A DNA stretch of 46,684 nucleotides from a virus, in the IMG/VR virus record IMGVR_UViG_3300003324_000105, positions 1 through 46,684 of that record, one strand, 5' to 3'. Both the position numbers and the translations under genes were made by a program. Position 1 is the stretch's first letter, and every line of letters starts with the position of its first letter. The notes beneath the pieces were generated by a model, which was not told the DNA's origin, made no database searches, and was given only the letters and a program-made list of their open reading frames with translations. Of the stretch, positions 24,428-32,227 are shown in pieces.

Positions 24428-27121
24428 GTGGCATCCAAACCCAAACCTGTTGTAGTCGGTGACATCGGGAAAGCCAGTCTCTCTCCCGAGGCATCAGCTA
24501 ATCTTGCCAAACTCATGGCACAAATCAACCAGCAGCGGGCTCGACTTGCTGCCCAAGGTGGAGCTGTGCCTCAAGCCCATCATCCGAGTATTCTTAATCG
24601 AGTACTTGATGTAATCAGTCGTCCGAACTATGCGATGGCTGGCATGTTCAACAACGTCTGGCAAGACATGATTAATAAGGGTGGAGCAAAGAACGCTCAT
24701 CTTGGGTTGGGAACAATCGCCAAAGATATGGGGAGTGGGTTCGTTAAAGGTCTCGAAGGGAAGAGCAAGGCTCGATTCTCCGACATGATGAGCAATGCTG
24801 TTCAGGCTGGAGCAGCTACAGGGCCGTTTGCCTGGGAGAAGAATCGTATTGCTCGGACTGGTGTGGGTCTCCTGGCTGACATCACTACTGATCCTCTCAC
24901 CTACATCGGTCCTGGGATCGAGAAAGCTGTACCTGCCGCTGGTATAGAGGCTGGGGGAGCCGCAGCTAAAGCGATTGAGTCTGGTGCTGGTCCTGGTGCA
25001 AAGGCTTTGGACCTCTACAATGCTGCTGAGGCTGCTCGACAAGGAGTTGGTAAGCCTGGAGCGCTGTCATTGGAAGTGCTCGGTAAGCCAGTTCTCAAGT
25101 CTGAGGCAGCCTACGAAGCTCTCGCCAAGATCGGACGACCAATTGCAAATACCGAGACCGCTCAGGCCCTTCGCAGATCGCTGAGTACAGCCGCAGCATA
25201 TCCAGGTAAGCTCAAGCAGTTCTGGCGAGTTGGTAAGCAGGCAGGAGTCGCCAACTTCATCGACTTTGATAAGTCGATGACTGAGGAGATTGCCAAACAT
25301 CTGACAGCAGACGAAGGAACTCGAGTCTCTAAGGCCATCGAGCAAGGTGTATCTCTTGCTGGTCAGACGTCTAAGTCTGGAGGACTCGATCTTGGGGACG
25401 CTCAGAAGTATTGGCTCGATCATGTGAACGGTTGGTCGCAAGAGGAGAGAGCTCTTGGGATTCACCGTCCTGGTCAGTTCATGGATAACTACATTCCTCC
25501 GTACTTCAAGACGTCTGCTGAGAAGAAAGCCTTCATGGAGCAGTTTGGCTCCAGGTTCAGTCAGGCCACTAAGCTCGCCAATCAAGGAAACACAGCAGCC
25601 GCAGCCGCTAAGCTGCCTACTCTCACTGAGATTGAGGCGGCGGGGTTTCATCCTCACACCAATATCGTTGACGTGATGAAGATGCGAGCGGCCCAGCATT
25701 GGCGGGACGTTGGCAAAGCCTCCTTCTTCCACAACGCTGTAGCAGAGTATGGTGTTGAGGCGGCAGGTAAGGGAGCTAAGGCGGCGGAGAAGGCAGCTCG
25801 AGACCAGGGCCTCGTCAAGCTCACTTACAAAGACTCCGAACATGCTGCTGGTCGGAATATCTTTGTCCCTCCTGAGGTCAAGCGAGCGATCGGAAACCTC
25901 AACAAGTTCTACGCCAGTGAAGAGGATACTGCCAAGCTGCTCAGGCAGTTCGACCAAGTCCAGCGCATCTGGAAAACTGGAGTAACCACCATCAACCCAG
26001 GTCACCACATGCGGAACATGGCTGGTGACATCTTCCTCAACTACGAGGCTGGAGTTACGAATCCGGCTGACTACAAGAGGGCGTATCAAGTCCTGTTCGA
26101 GCATCCTGGCGACATGGTGCTTGGTAACACTAGACTCTCAAACGCTGAGGTCCACAACTTCTACAAGATTAAGGGTGGAGCCTCAGGGTTCTTCAACACA
26201 GAGCTGGTTGGTAGCCGACTTGGTGCTCCGCTCGAGTGGCTTCGTGACATCACCGCCAAGCGTGAGGACCTAATGCGACTGGCGAACTTCACCCATGAGT
26301 TTCGTACTCTTGCTGAACGAGAGGGCGCCTCAACAATGGCTGACCTCGATCGAATTGCAGAGAAGGCTGCCGCCAAGGTTCGCAAATTCAACTTCGACTA
26401 TGGAGACCTGACTCCATTCGAGACTTCCATCCGAAGAGTCGTTCCGTTCTACACGTTCATGCGGAAGAACATTCCGTTGCAGCTCGAAATGTTGGCTTTG
26501 CACCCCAACAAGATTGCGAGAATCCCACAGGGGTTCAACGCTCTGGCTTCGATTCTTGGGACTGACCCTCAACACCTTCCGGTTACTGAGGTCATTCCTG
26601 ATTACATCAAGCAGATGGGTGCAGTAAGACTTCGTGGTGAGGGTGACGGAGGTCAAGCCCTGTATGGTGAGCTTCCCAACCCTGTAACTGATGCTCTCCA
26701 ACTGTTCGGGACAGGCTCTCCAAACGAGATGCTTCGGAAAGGAATTGGGCAGACATTCTTCCCACTCAGAATGGCTGCTGAACTCGGGTTCCAGAGGTCA
26801 GCGTACAGTGGTGCTCCTATTGGGAGTAACACAAACTACCTGATTAACCAGTTTCCCATCAGCCGGAATATCCTCAAGACGGCGGCTCCACATCAGCCAA
26901 ATCGAGTCGTTCAACCAGGTGAGACCGTTAATGCTAACCCACTCTTTGATTGGGCGGCATGGTTGGCAGGAGGACGAGTAACGCCGATCACAAATCAGAT
27001 GGAGCTTTCTGAATTGAAACGGCAGCAATCACCTGTGCAAGCTAAGTTGCGGACACTTCGTAACAAGAGGATCAACCAAGCGATCCGAGACCGTGGCAAG
27101 TCGAGTTTCGGTAAGAGGTAG
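24428..27121 (+). CDS. Large internal virion (ejection-type) protein
   Basis: The 897-aa product is the largest protein in the genome. It is mainly helical. A segment around residues 345-357, FMDNYIPPYFKTS, and a later RRVVPFYTFMRKNIPLQLEM (about 660-680) match what I recall of large polyvalent or inner-core phage proteins (LPD38-like). It has no enzyme motif that I recognise. GTG 24428 has GGGAG about 6 bases upstream. Size, position after the Gln-rich genes and lack of a tape measure suggest the equivalent of T7 gp16. Confidence 0.75.
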   Translation: MASKPKPVVVGDIGKASLSPEASANLAKLMAQINQQRARLAAQGGAVPQAHHPSILNRVLDVISRPNYAMAGMFNNVWQDMINKGGAKNAHLGLGTIAKDMGSGFVKGLEGKSKARFSDMMSNAVQAGAATGPFAWEKNRIARTGVGLLADITTDPLTYIGPGIEKAVPAAGIEAGGAAAKAIESGAGPGAKALDLYNAAEAARQGVGKPGALSLEVLGKPVLKSEAAYEALAKIGRPIANTETAQALRRSLSTAAAYPGKLKQFWRVGKQAGVANFIDFDKSMTEEIAKHLTADEGTRVSKAIEQGVSLAGQTSKSGGLDLGDAQKYWLDHVNGWSQEERALGIHRPGQFMDNYIPPYFKTSAEKKAFMEQFGSRFSQATKLANQGNTAAAAAKLPTLTEIEAAGFHPHTNIVDVMKMRAAQHWRDVGKASFFHNAVAEYGVEAAGKGAKAAEKAARDQGLVKLTYKDSEHAAGRNIFVPPEVKRAIGNLNKFYASEEDTAKLLRQFDQVQRIWKTGVTTINPGHHMRNMAGDIFLNYEAGVTNPADYKRAYQVLFEHPGDMVLGNTRLSNAEVHNFYKIKGGASGFFNTELVGSRLGAPLEWLRDITAKREDLMRLANFTHEFRTLAEREGASTMADLDRIAEKAAAKVRKFNFDYGDLTPFETSIRRVVPFYTFMRKNIPLQLEMLALHPNKIARIPQGFNALASILGTDPQHLPVTEVIPDYIKQMGAVRLRGEGDGGQALYGELPNPVTDALQLFGTGSPNEMLRKGIGQTFFPLRMAAELGFQRSAYSGAPIGSNTNYLINQFPISRNILKTAAPHQPNRVVQPGETVNANPLFDWAAWLAGGRVTPITNQMELSELKRQQSPVQAKLRTLRNKRINQAIRDRGKSSFGKR

Positions 27122-27123
27122 AC

Positions 27124-27657
27124 ATGGCGTTTGATGCTCGTTCATACATCAAACAAGCTCTTGGATCGTTGGACACGCTCGTTCAGGATTACCAGGACGA
27201 GCATCCAGTTAACGTCATGTCTGACGTCCTGCATCAAGGTACGCCACTCAATAATCCTATGAGTGCGTGGGACCCTTCTGATCCTCTCCGAAATGCGGGC
27301 AGACCGTCCCCGAACATGGGAGCGACACCACTCAATGGTGTATTCCGAAATGGGCTCCAAAAGCTCATCAATGATTTCGGCGGAAAGGTCAAGGTCGTCT
27401 CAGGATCAAGAGACTCAAGCGAGCAAGCCAAACTGTACGCAAAAGCAGTTGCAGAGCATGGTGCTGCTGATGCGGCGAATTGGGCAGCTCCTCCTGGTCA
27501 CTCGAATCATGAGCGTGGTATTGCTGCTGATCTGTCTTTCTCTGATCCCGCAACACAAGCAGCAGTTCACAGTAAAGCTCAGCAGTACGGACTCTGGTTC
27601 CCTCTCAACAACGAGGCTTGGCATATTGAGCCGCTCGGGTCACGAAAGGGCAAGTAG
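27124..27657 (+). CDS. M15 (VanY-like) L,D/D,D-peptidase
   Basis: The 177-aa product is a zinc peptidase that cuts the peptide part of peptidoglycan. Its VanY signature SxHxxGxAxD is complete (S127, H129, G132, A134, D136), and the WHIE motif (W166, H167, E169) supplies the third zinc ligand. VSGSRDSSEQAKLYA (residues 92-106) is the usual upstream motif. Residues 1-70 are an extra N-terminal part. ATG 27124 follows the large virion gene by 2 bp. It may be a virion enzyme or a second endolysin. Confidence 0.88.
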   Translation: MAFDARSYIKQALGSLDTLVQDYQDEHPVNVMSDVLHQGTPLNNPMSAWDPSDPLRNAGRPSPNMGATPLNGVFRNGLQKLINDFGGKVKVVSGSRDSSEQAKLYAKAVAEHGAADAANWAAPPGHSNHERGIAADLSFSDPATQAAVHSKAQQYGLWFPLNNEAWHIEPLGSRKGK

Positions 27658-27673
27658 GGGAGCAAACAGAGAT

Positions 27674-28204
27674 ATGCCGAAGCGGATCACACTTGCTGAT
27701 ATTCTCAACAAAAATCCATCGAGTACGATCTTCGATCCAGCGCCCGGCTCACCCCTTGGTTCGATCCTTGGAGCAGGTGAACAGACCGAAGCACGAGACG
27801 ACCCACAGTCATACATCGACGATGCTTTATCTGCTCTTACTGCTGGAGACGACACAGCAGACGGCAGTCAGTCCTCTGATCCGCAGAGTGACATGACTCC
27901 TTCATCTCCCCCTCCTGTAGCTACAGGGAATGGGAGAGGCTCGGGAGTTGATCCAGATTTGGCCTGGATTATCGGTAAGGAGTCTGGTGGTCGGACTATT
28001 GCAAAGAATCCTACCTCCTCAGCATTTGGCCTTGGTCAGCTTCTCGACTATAATCGAGCCTCGTACGCCAAACGGTTGGGAATCTCGAACCCCAATACGA
28101 CCGACTACAACCAACAGCTCGCCATGATGAAAGAGTACGTGAAGGAGCGGTACGGGACTCCAGCTAAGGCTCGGCAGTTCTGGGAGTCACATGGGTGGTA
28201 CTGA
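27674..28204 (+). CDS. Lytic transglycosylase-like (SLT/lysozyme-fold) protein
   Basis: The 176-aa product has a disordered N-terminus (1-92) joined to a compact domain with WIIGKESGGRTIAKNPTSS, AFGLGQL, YNQQLAMMKEYVKERYG and ARQFWESHGWY. This is the pattern of soluble lytic transglycosylase-like domains in actinophages, with catalytic Glu103 in KESGGR. It cleaves the glycan strand, complementing the M15 peptidase next to it and the amidase at 18416. ATG 27674 is used; a longer frame back to 27263 overlaps the M15 gene and is rejected. The palindrome CCTGTAGCTACAGG (27914-27927) lies inside it. Confidence 0.85.
   Translation: MPKRITLADILNKNPSSTIFDPAPGSPLGSILGAGEQTEARDDPQSYIDDALSALTAGDDTADGSQSSDPQSDMTPSSPPPVATGNGRGSGVDPDLAWIIGKESGGRTIAKNPTSSAFGLGQLLDYNRASYAKRLGISNPNTTDYNQQLAMMKEYVKERYGTPAKARQFWESHGWY
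27914..27927. repeat. Palindromic copy of the dispersed CCTGTAGC motif
   Basis: CCTGTAGCTACAGG is a perfect 14-bp palindrome made of the dispersed 8-mer CCTGTAGC in both orientations. The 8-mer occurs, on either strand, at 2941, 6491, 6870, 10769, 13612, 17141, 20852, 24815, 27914, 32902, 33084, 39504, 39891, 41745, 43704 and 44268. Shorter palindromes CTGTAGCTACAG lie at 18957-18968 and 45810-45821. Confidence 0.7.
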
Positions 28205-28628
28205 TGTTGCTGAGCGACTGATCGGAGCGGCTGATGACACACTCAGAGTTGCCGTCGTTGGTGGGATCGTCTCAATCATTGTCGCTGGAATTGCAGCCGC
28301 TGCTCCAATTCTCACGAGACAGGATCGTAAGGAAGCGAAGTCTGCGGCAACATCTGCTGCTCGATCAGCCAAAGCTGCCAAGGCAGATGCTCAGACCATA
28401 AAAGCTCAGGCGGGAACAATCACTGCTCTTGAGGAACGAGTTAGAATTCTTGAAGAGCTGGTTGACGACATGCGAGATGCGTGGGCTAGAGAAAGGGAAG
28501 AGTGGAAACTCCAACTGGTGGAGAAGACGATAGCGGCGGAGGCGGCTACGAAACTAGAGAAAGAGTATTCGAGCCGAATACAATCTCTGGAAAGAGCCGT
28601 GGCCGAATTATCTCCACCATTATTCTGA
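28191..28628 (+). CDS. Membrane-anchored coiled-coil protein (holin or spanin-like)
   Basis: The 145-aa product has one membrane helix (VAVVGGIVSIIVAGIAAAAP, about residues 20-39). A basic region and a long coiled coil follow (about 55-140, LEERVRILEELVDDM, and repeated Ala/Glu/Lys heptads). ATG 28191 overlaps the transglycosylase end by 14 bp. A second membrane protein begins inside its 3' end. Position beside hydrolases suggests a lysis role. The single-span plus coiled coil form is like an inner-membrane spanin, though spanins are not usual in Gram-positive hosts. Confidence 0.7.
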   Translation: MGGTDVAERLIGAADDTLRVAVVGGIVSIIVAGIAAAAPILTRQDRKEAKSAATSAARSAKAAKADAQTIKAQAGTITALEERVRILEELVDDMRDAWAREREEWKLQLVEKTIAAEAATKLEKEYSSRIQSLERAVAELSPPLF

Positions 28629-29023
28629 CCTTCTCAGCTATCATCATCATTGGAGTTGTCTGGCTTGTGTCAGCTTATGTGAGTCAAGCTGATCGAGCTG
28701 ATCGTCTATCTCAGACCAACAGGGATTTAGCTAGAGTGAACTCTTTGTTGACAACTGAGAACAGTACCTTGAAGAGTGTCTCTGAGACATCAACTACACT
28801 GACAACCTCAGACACGGTTGGTACACTCGTGACGCCTAGATCGTCCCTACCGATCATCCTGGTGCCCCCGCTAGCGGTCCCCCTGGGGCCACAGACAGCC
28901 CCCACAGGACCGACTACGACCACTTCTCAATCGACAACCACCACATCTACGAGTACATCAACAACTCAGCCGCCTCGGCCTGGGCCAGTGTGTTCGATTA
29001 CTCGTATCTGCCCTCAACAATAA
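28502..29023 (+). CDS. Overlapping membrane protein with Thr/Ser/Pro-rich outer tail
   Basis: The 173-aa product starts at GTG 28502, with AAGGGAA about 5 bases upstream, 127 bp inside the preceding gene. The N-terminus is Gly-rich and cytoplasmic in style, followed by basic KSRGR and a membrane helix (IISTIILTFSAIIIIGVVWL, about 36-55). A short coiled part with SQTNRDLARVNSLLTTENS comes next, then a long Thr/Ser/Pro-rich wall-spanning type tail ending with two Cys (C163, C169). The overlapping pair recalls nested spanin genes. Function unproven. Confidence 0.7.
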   Translation: METPTGGEDDSGGGGYETRERVFEPNTISGKSRGRIISTIILTFSAIIIIGVVWLVSAYVSQADRADRLSQTNRDLARVNSLLTTENSTLKSVSETSTTLTTSDTVGTLVTPRSSLPIILVPPLAVPLGPQTAPTGPTTTTSQSTTTTSTSTSTTQPPRPGPVCSITRICPQQ

Positions 29024-29031
29024 GGAGACCA

Positions 29032-29217
29032 ATGACAGAGCCAGTAACAACCAGCAACCCCGGTTACAGGACAACAGAGTTTCTTGTAACAGTTCTTGTG
29101 GTCATCGTACTCCTGATTCTGTGTCTCGCCGACAAGATCACTGGTGGAGCAGCGACTGAGGGAATCACTGCCGTAACAGCAGGGTACGCTGTCTCACGAG
29201 GAATTGCCAAGAATTAA
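29032..29217 (+). CDS. Small membrane protein, candidate holin
   Basis: The 61-aa product has a membrane helix (EFLVTVLVVIVLLILCLADK, about 16-35) and a second weakly hydrophobic Gly/Ala segment (GITAVTAGYAVSRGIAKN). The size and layout suit a small holin. ATG 29032 is preceded by AAGGAG. It is the last gene of the rightward block before the whiB promoter, in line with a holin at the end of a lysis cluster. Confidence 0.7.
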   Translation: MTEPVTTSNPGYRTTEFLVTVLVVIVLLILCLADKITGGAATEGITAVTAGYAVSRGIAKN

Positions 29218-29244
29218 CGGTGTTCAATTTCTCCGAGAAATCTC

Positions 29245-29273
29245 TTGACAACGGAGGTCTAGTCAGGTAGCTT
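29245..29273 (+). promoter_or_regulatory. Promoter of the whiB-like gene
   Basis: TTGACA (29245-29250), a 17-base spacer and TAGCTT (29268-29273) predict transcription from about 29280, leaving a very short leader before ATG 29292. The spacer contains GGTCTAG (29256-29262), the element shared with the leftward early promoters. The whiB-like gene may therefore be regulated with the early genes despite lying at the end of the late block. Confidence 0.7.
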
Positions 29274-29291
29274 AACGAGCAGCGGTCGCAC

Positions 29292-29606
29292 ATGGGGAGA
29301 ATCGTGCGAGAGCGTTGGCGCCAAGAGGCGGCTTGCCGTAACCGACCGAAAGATTTGTTCTTCTCGGAAAGTCAAGGGCAAATCAACCTCGCAAAGCACA
29401 TTTGTAAAACAGAGTGCTCAGTCCGTGCGGACTGTTTAGAGTATGCCTTGCGTCATGACGAAGTTGGAGTATGGGGGGCTACAGATTACGACGAGCGGAA
29501 GAAGATGCTAAGACTCTTTGGGCCAAATCTTCCTGACGCTCTTTCCGCAATGACAGTTGAGAACTCTAGCCCCGACAACGAAGGTCTCATGTTCGGCTCC
29601 ACATGA
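29292..29606 (+). CDS. WhiB-like iron-sulfur regulator
   Basis: The 104-aa product has the actinobacteria-specific Wbl fold: a first Cys (C15), then ICKTECSVRADCLEYAL with C38, C42 and C48, and the turn GVWGATDYDER (59-69) before a basic helix. Wbl proteins bind a [4Fe-4S] cluster and act with the primary sigma factor. Phage members are known to reprogramme host transcription. Here the middle cysteines are CX3C rather than the usual CX2C. It has its own promoter and a terminator, and its last 99 bp overlap the convergent gene 29508-29750. Confidence 0.92.
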   Translation: MGRIVRERWRQEAACRNRPKDLFFSESQGQINLAKHICKTECSVRADCLEYALRHDEVGVWGATDYDERKKMLRLFGPNLPDALSAMTVENSSPDNEGLMFGST

Positions 29607-29750
29607 GTTAGACCTACACTTGAACACGCCAGTCACCCCTCGGTCAATTCGATCGAGGGTTTTTGTGTATTTGTCCAAGTGCTCAGGAAGTTGATAGCCT
29701 CGCTCACGAGCTATCTTAGCGGCTTGTTTGAGGCTCATTGGTCGGCCCAT
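29508..29750 (-). CDS. Zinc-ribbon protein, convergent with whiB
   Basis: The 80-aa product has a helical N-terminal part (LKQAAKIARERGYQLPEHLD) and a ribbon with FKCRSNSCGAEHETF and LNCHCGK, giving Cys pairs suited to bind zinc. ATG 29750 is chosen, with GGGGAG 4 bases upstream; a TTG at 29774 would extend it. It is the last gene of the leftward block, and its 3' end is antisense to whiB by 99 bp. The N-terminal part may be an HTH. No family is recognised. Confidence 0.7.
   Translation of the reverse strand: MGRPMSLKQAAKIARERGYQLPEHLDKYTKTLDRIDRGVTGVFKCRSNSCGAEHETFVVGARVLNCHCGKSVRKIWPKES
29637..29664 (+). terminator. Intrinsic terminator at the end of the rightward block
   Basis: CCCTCG (29637-29642) pairs with CGAGGG (29654-29659) and is followed by TTTTT (29660-29664). 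It is 31 bases past the whiB stop and should end rightward transcription, keeping it out of the convergent early block. It lies within the coding region of 29508-29750 on the other strand. Confidence 0.75.
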
Positions 29751-29886
29751 TGAACTCCCCGTCTCGAGAACCAAACCGTTCCTTGTGCTCTTCTCGAGTC
29801 ATCCACTTCTTGACAACCGGGCACCAAAGCTCTTGGGTTGGATCGTCAACTCGAATAGTCTCGCCCCGTCGAACGTGATGAATCAT
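29716..29886 (-). CDS. Small hypothetical early protein
   Basis: The 56-aa product contains DDPTQELWCPVVKKWMTREE followed by HKERFGSR. It probably folds as a short beta/alpha module and has one Cys. ATG 29886 lies 10 bases after the resolvase stop, with only a moderate AGAAGAAA site. ATG 29943 would overlap the resolvase. It overlaps the next gene's start by 35 bp. The function is unknown. Confidence 0.6.
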   Translation of the reverse strand: MIHHVRRGETIRVDDPTQELWCPVVKKWMTREEHKERFGSRDGEFNGPTNEPQTSR

Positions 29887-29896
29887 GGAGTTTCTT

Positions 29897-30319
29897 CTAG
29901 GCACGCTTCTTCCTCCCTCCTGTTCTCCCTTTGTTGGTGACATTTCGGAACCACCAATACATGCCGTGGAGAACAGCATCGAACTGGTGGGAGCCATTGT
30001 TAGGAATGTCGAACATTCCAGAGGCTACTTTCTTGATGCTGGATTGTTGCTCGTAGACTTTCACTCCAAGACTAGCGGCGTGTAGTTTGATCGCTCCGAT
30101 AATCTGGAGAGTTTCGCCCTTATTCCAGGAGTGGTTGAATCCACCTGAACCTCTCGGTCGGATGATGTAGGACTCGACTACGAAGAACTCTGGTTTTTGT
30201 TCATCAAGCCAATGTTTCAACTCAGACAGAGGAACTTCACCCATCGACGTTGGCTTTCCGTCCTCCATCCACGCCCACCCTGTAGTACCTCCAGGGTCAA
30301 TCGCCAGGTATCGAGTCAT
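29897..30319 (-). CDS. RuvC-like Holliday junction resolvase
   Basis: The 140-aa product is a short RNase H-fold nuclease. It begins YLAIDPGGTTGWAW (D8), has FFVVESYIIRP (E49) and ends with HQFDAVLHGMYW (D114), giving the three acidic metal ligands. This is the usual order of RuvC-like resolvases of phages, which resolve branched DNA before packaging. It follows the polymerase by 9 bp in the replication operon. The C-terminus is very basic (GRTGGRKKRA). The start is ATG 30319. Confidence 0.82.
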   Translation of the reverse strand: MTRYLAIDPGGTTGWAWMEDGKPTSMGEVPLSELKHWLDEQKPEFFVVESYIIRPRGSGGFNHSWNKGETLQIIGAIKLHAASLGVKVYEQQSSIKKVASGMFDIPNNGSHQFDAVLHGMYWWFRNVTNKGRTGGRKKRA

Positions 30320-30328
30320 GCCAGTCTT

Positions 30329-32227
30329 CTAAGCAACCGACAACAGCTTGACGTCGACATCGAATGGAACTACAAATCGTTTGTCACGACTAGGCCACTC
30401 CATTAGGTACTTGACCTCCTTAATCCACTTCTCTCGGAAGTCGTCCACAATCTCAACCCAAATCGAGTCGTGGACTTGGTTGACCATTCGGTAGGCGTAC
30501 CCCTTGCCTTGGTCTGCAATCCTCAACATAGACTCTTCCATAACTACAGAGGCTCCACCCTGACAGATGACATTGAATGCGGCGTGAGTGTTATCCATGA
30601 CTCTCTTATACTTTGGAGAGTAACCTCGCCAATAACGCCTGCGCTGACCATCCCAGAGCTGCACGTATCCACGGCGCTTCATGAGAAGTGAGGCTTGTTG
30701 TGCTACCTTTCGCATTCCAGGGTATGTCTCGAAGAATCGGTCAAGAACAGCTTGAGCGTCCTCCACTGGATAGGAGACAATCTTACCAGTGGTCTGGAAC
30801 TCGAGTCGCTCGATAGTCCGTGCAAGAGTCGAAGCTTGTCCACCGTAGAGTACAGTGTATGTTGCGTGCTTAGCTGTCTGCCTCGAGGAGTTGATAAGAC
30901 TAGCAGTGACTTTGTGAGGGTCTTGTCCAGCTCGTAGAGCTGCCAGGAGAGGAGTAGCGTCTCCGTACATAGCGGCAAAGCGAAGCTCGATTTGGGAGTA
31001 GTCGAATTCGTATAGTCGCCATCGTGGTCGCCCTGCCCGGAAGAGCTTCTTAGTCTCTCGCTTGATATGGACATCGACTTCCTCACTCTCTCGAGGAATC
31101 TGATTTAGATTAGGCTCGGATTCAGAGATGCGGCCCGATAGAGTTCCTGTTGGGTTGATGGTCGGATGCAGCCTCCCATCTGGTCCTTTGTCACACCTAG
31201 CCGTGAAGCCATCAAACCATGTGGATTTGGCCTTGACAAGACCTCGGTACTGTAGGACACTGTTCACAAGAGGGACATCTGTGTACCGGCTGAGAATCTC
31301 TTGCGAGGTAGATGGAGTCCCATGAGGCCAGCCTGGAGAGGGGGTGTCAGACAATGCGCCAGGAAGAAGTCCTAGCCCTTCTGGAGGACTACCGAACAAC
31401 TTATTCACCAGTACGAGTCGCTTCCCAGGATCGAACCCCATCTGATCCTCGAGAACTCGCATCTGGCGTGCCGCCTCGGCGGATAGTTCTTCGCAACGCT
31501 GACGGTCTACACCAACTCCGTATTGCTCGATCCGCTGGAGCAGACGGACAAACCGATACTTCCGCTGGAGAATCTCAAGCTGCTTAGGATCCTCAGCCCT
31601 GAGTTTCTCCAGCAGGACGTGGCCGACATTCCAGTGAAGCTCGGCGTCCATGCAGGCGTACGGCTCCATCAACTTCGGTGGGATACCTGAGTAGCCTCCG
31701 TACGTCTGAGATAATTTCTTTTTACCGCCCTTGCGGTACTCTTTAAGAAGCTCTTTCAGCTTCTTCTCCTCTGCCGAGGATTCAGGGTCGATATGCAGGT
31801 CTGCTACTTCTTTTAGACCATGCTCTCCCCAATTCCTGAGCAGGTGTGCCATAATCGAGCCATCATGGAATGGAGACCTTCGTATGTCGATTCCATCCAT
31901 GAGCAACATCGTGGTGTCGAACTTCCAGTTGTAACACCAATACTGCTCGATGTCGGAACGTACGAAGCAATTTCCCAGCTCCTTCAACCATTCCATCGGA
32001 AGGTTCTCGCTTACGTCAAGTAAGCTCTCACCAGGCCGATGTCGGAATGGAAAGTATGCTGAGAGGAAATAATCAGTTCCCTCGATCTTACAGAAGGTTG
32101 AGACTCCACACAGCCGATCCCCCTCGTAAGGCAGCAACCCTGTCGTTTCAGTGTCAATGGATATCTCTTTGGCAGCCATCAACACTGTACGAACCCGCTC
32201 GAATTGATCTCTGCTTTGTACCAGCAT
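30329..32227 (-). CDS. Family A DNA polymerase with 3'-5' exonuclease
   Basis: The 632-aa product is the replicative polymerase. The exonuclease domain shows IDTETTG (D25, E27), NWKFDTTML (D104) and YACMD (Y190, D194). Polymerase motif A is DYSQIELR (409-416). Motif B runs R449, K453, Y457, Y461-G462. Motif C is VHDS (D587). There is no 5' nuclease domain, as is usual for phage enzymes such as T7 gp5. Tyr457 stands where E. coli Pol I has Phe762, as in T7. ATG 32227 shares a base with the helicase stop, so the two are coupled. Confidence 0.95.
   Translation of the reverse strand: MLVQSRDQFERVRTVLMAAKEISIDTETTGLLPYEGDRLCGVSTFCKIEGTDYFLSAYFPFRHRPGESLLDVSENLPMEWLKELGNCFVRSDIEQYWCYNWKFDTTMLLMDGIDIRRSPFHDGSIMAHLLRNWGEHGLKEVADLHIDPESSAEEKKLKELLKEYRKGGKKKLSQTYGGYSGIPPKLMEPYACMDAELHWNVGHVLLEKLRAEDPKQLEILQRKYRFVRLLQRIEQYGVGVDRQRCEELSAEAARQMRVLEDQMGFDPGKRLVLVNKLFGSPPEGLGLLPGALSDTPSPGWPHGTPSTSQEILSRYTDVPLVNSVLQYRGLVKAKSTWFDGFTARCDKGPDGRLHPTINPTGTLSGRISESEPNLNQIPRESEEVDVHIKRETKKLFRAGRPRWRLYEFDYSQIELRFAAMYGDATPLLAALRAGQDPHKVTASLINSSRQTAKHATYTVLYGGQASTLARTIERLEFQTTGKIVSYPVEDAQAVLDRFFETYPGMRKVAQQASLLMKRRGYVQLWDGQRRRYWRGYSPKYKRVMDNTHAAFNVICQGGASVVMEESMLRIADQGKGYAYRMVNQVHDSIWVEIVDDFREKWIKEVKYLMEWPSRDKRFVVPFDVDVKLLSVA

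Noticed and set aside
25067-26104. A 345-aa open frame antisense to the large internal virion gene
   Set aside because: No start signal or motif, wholly opposite a coding region with clear protein-like sequence.
27263-27673. N-terminal extension of the transglycosylase frame
   Set aside because: It overlaps the M15 peptidase gene out of frame; ATG 27674 gives a complete protein.
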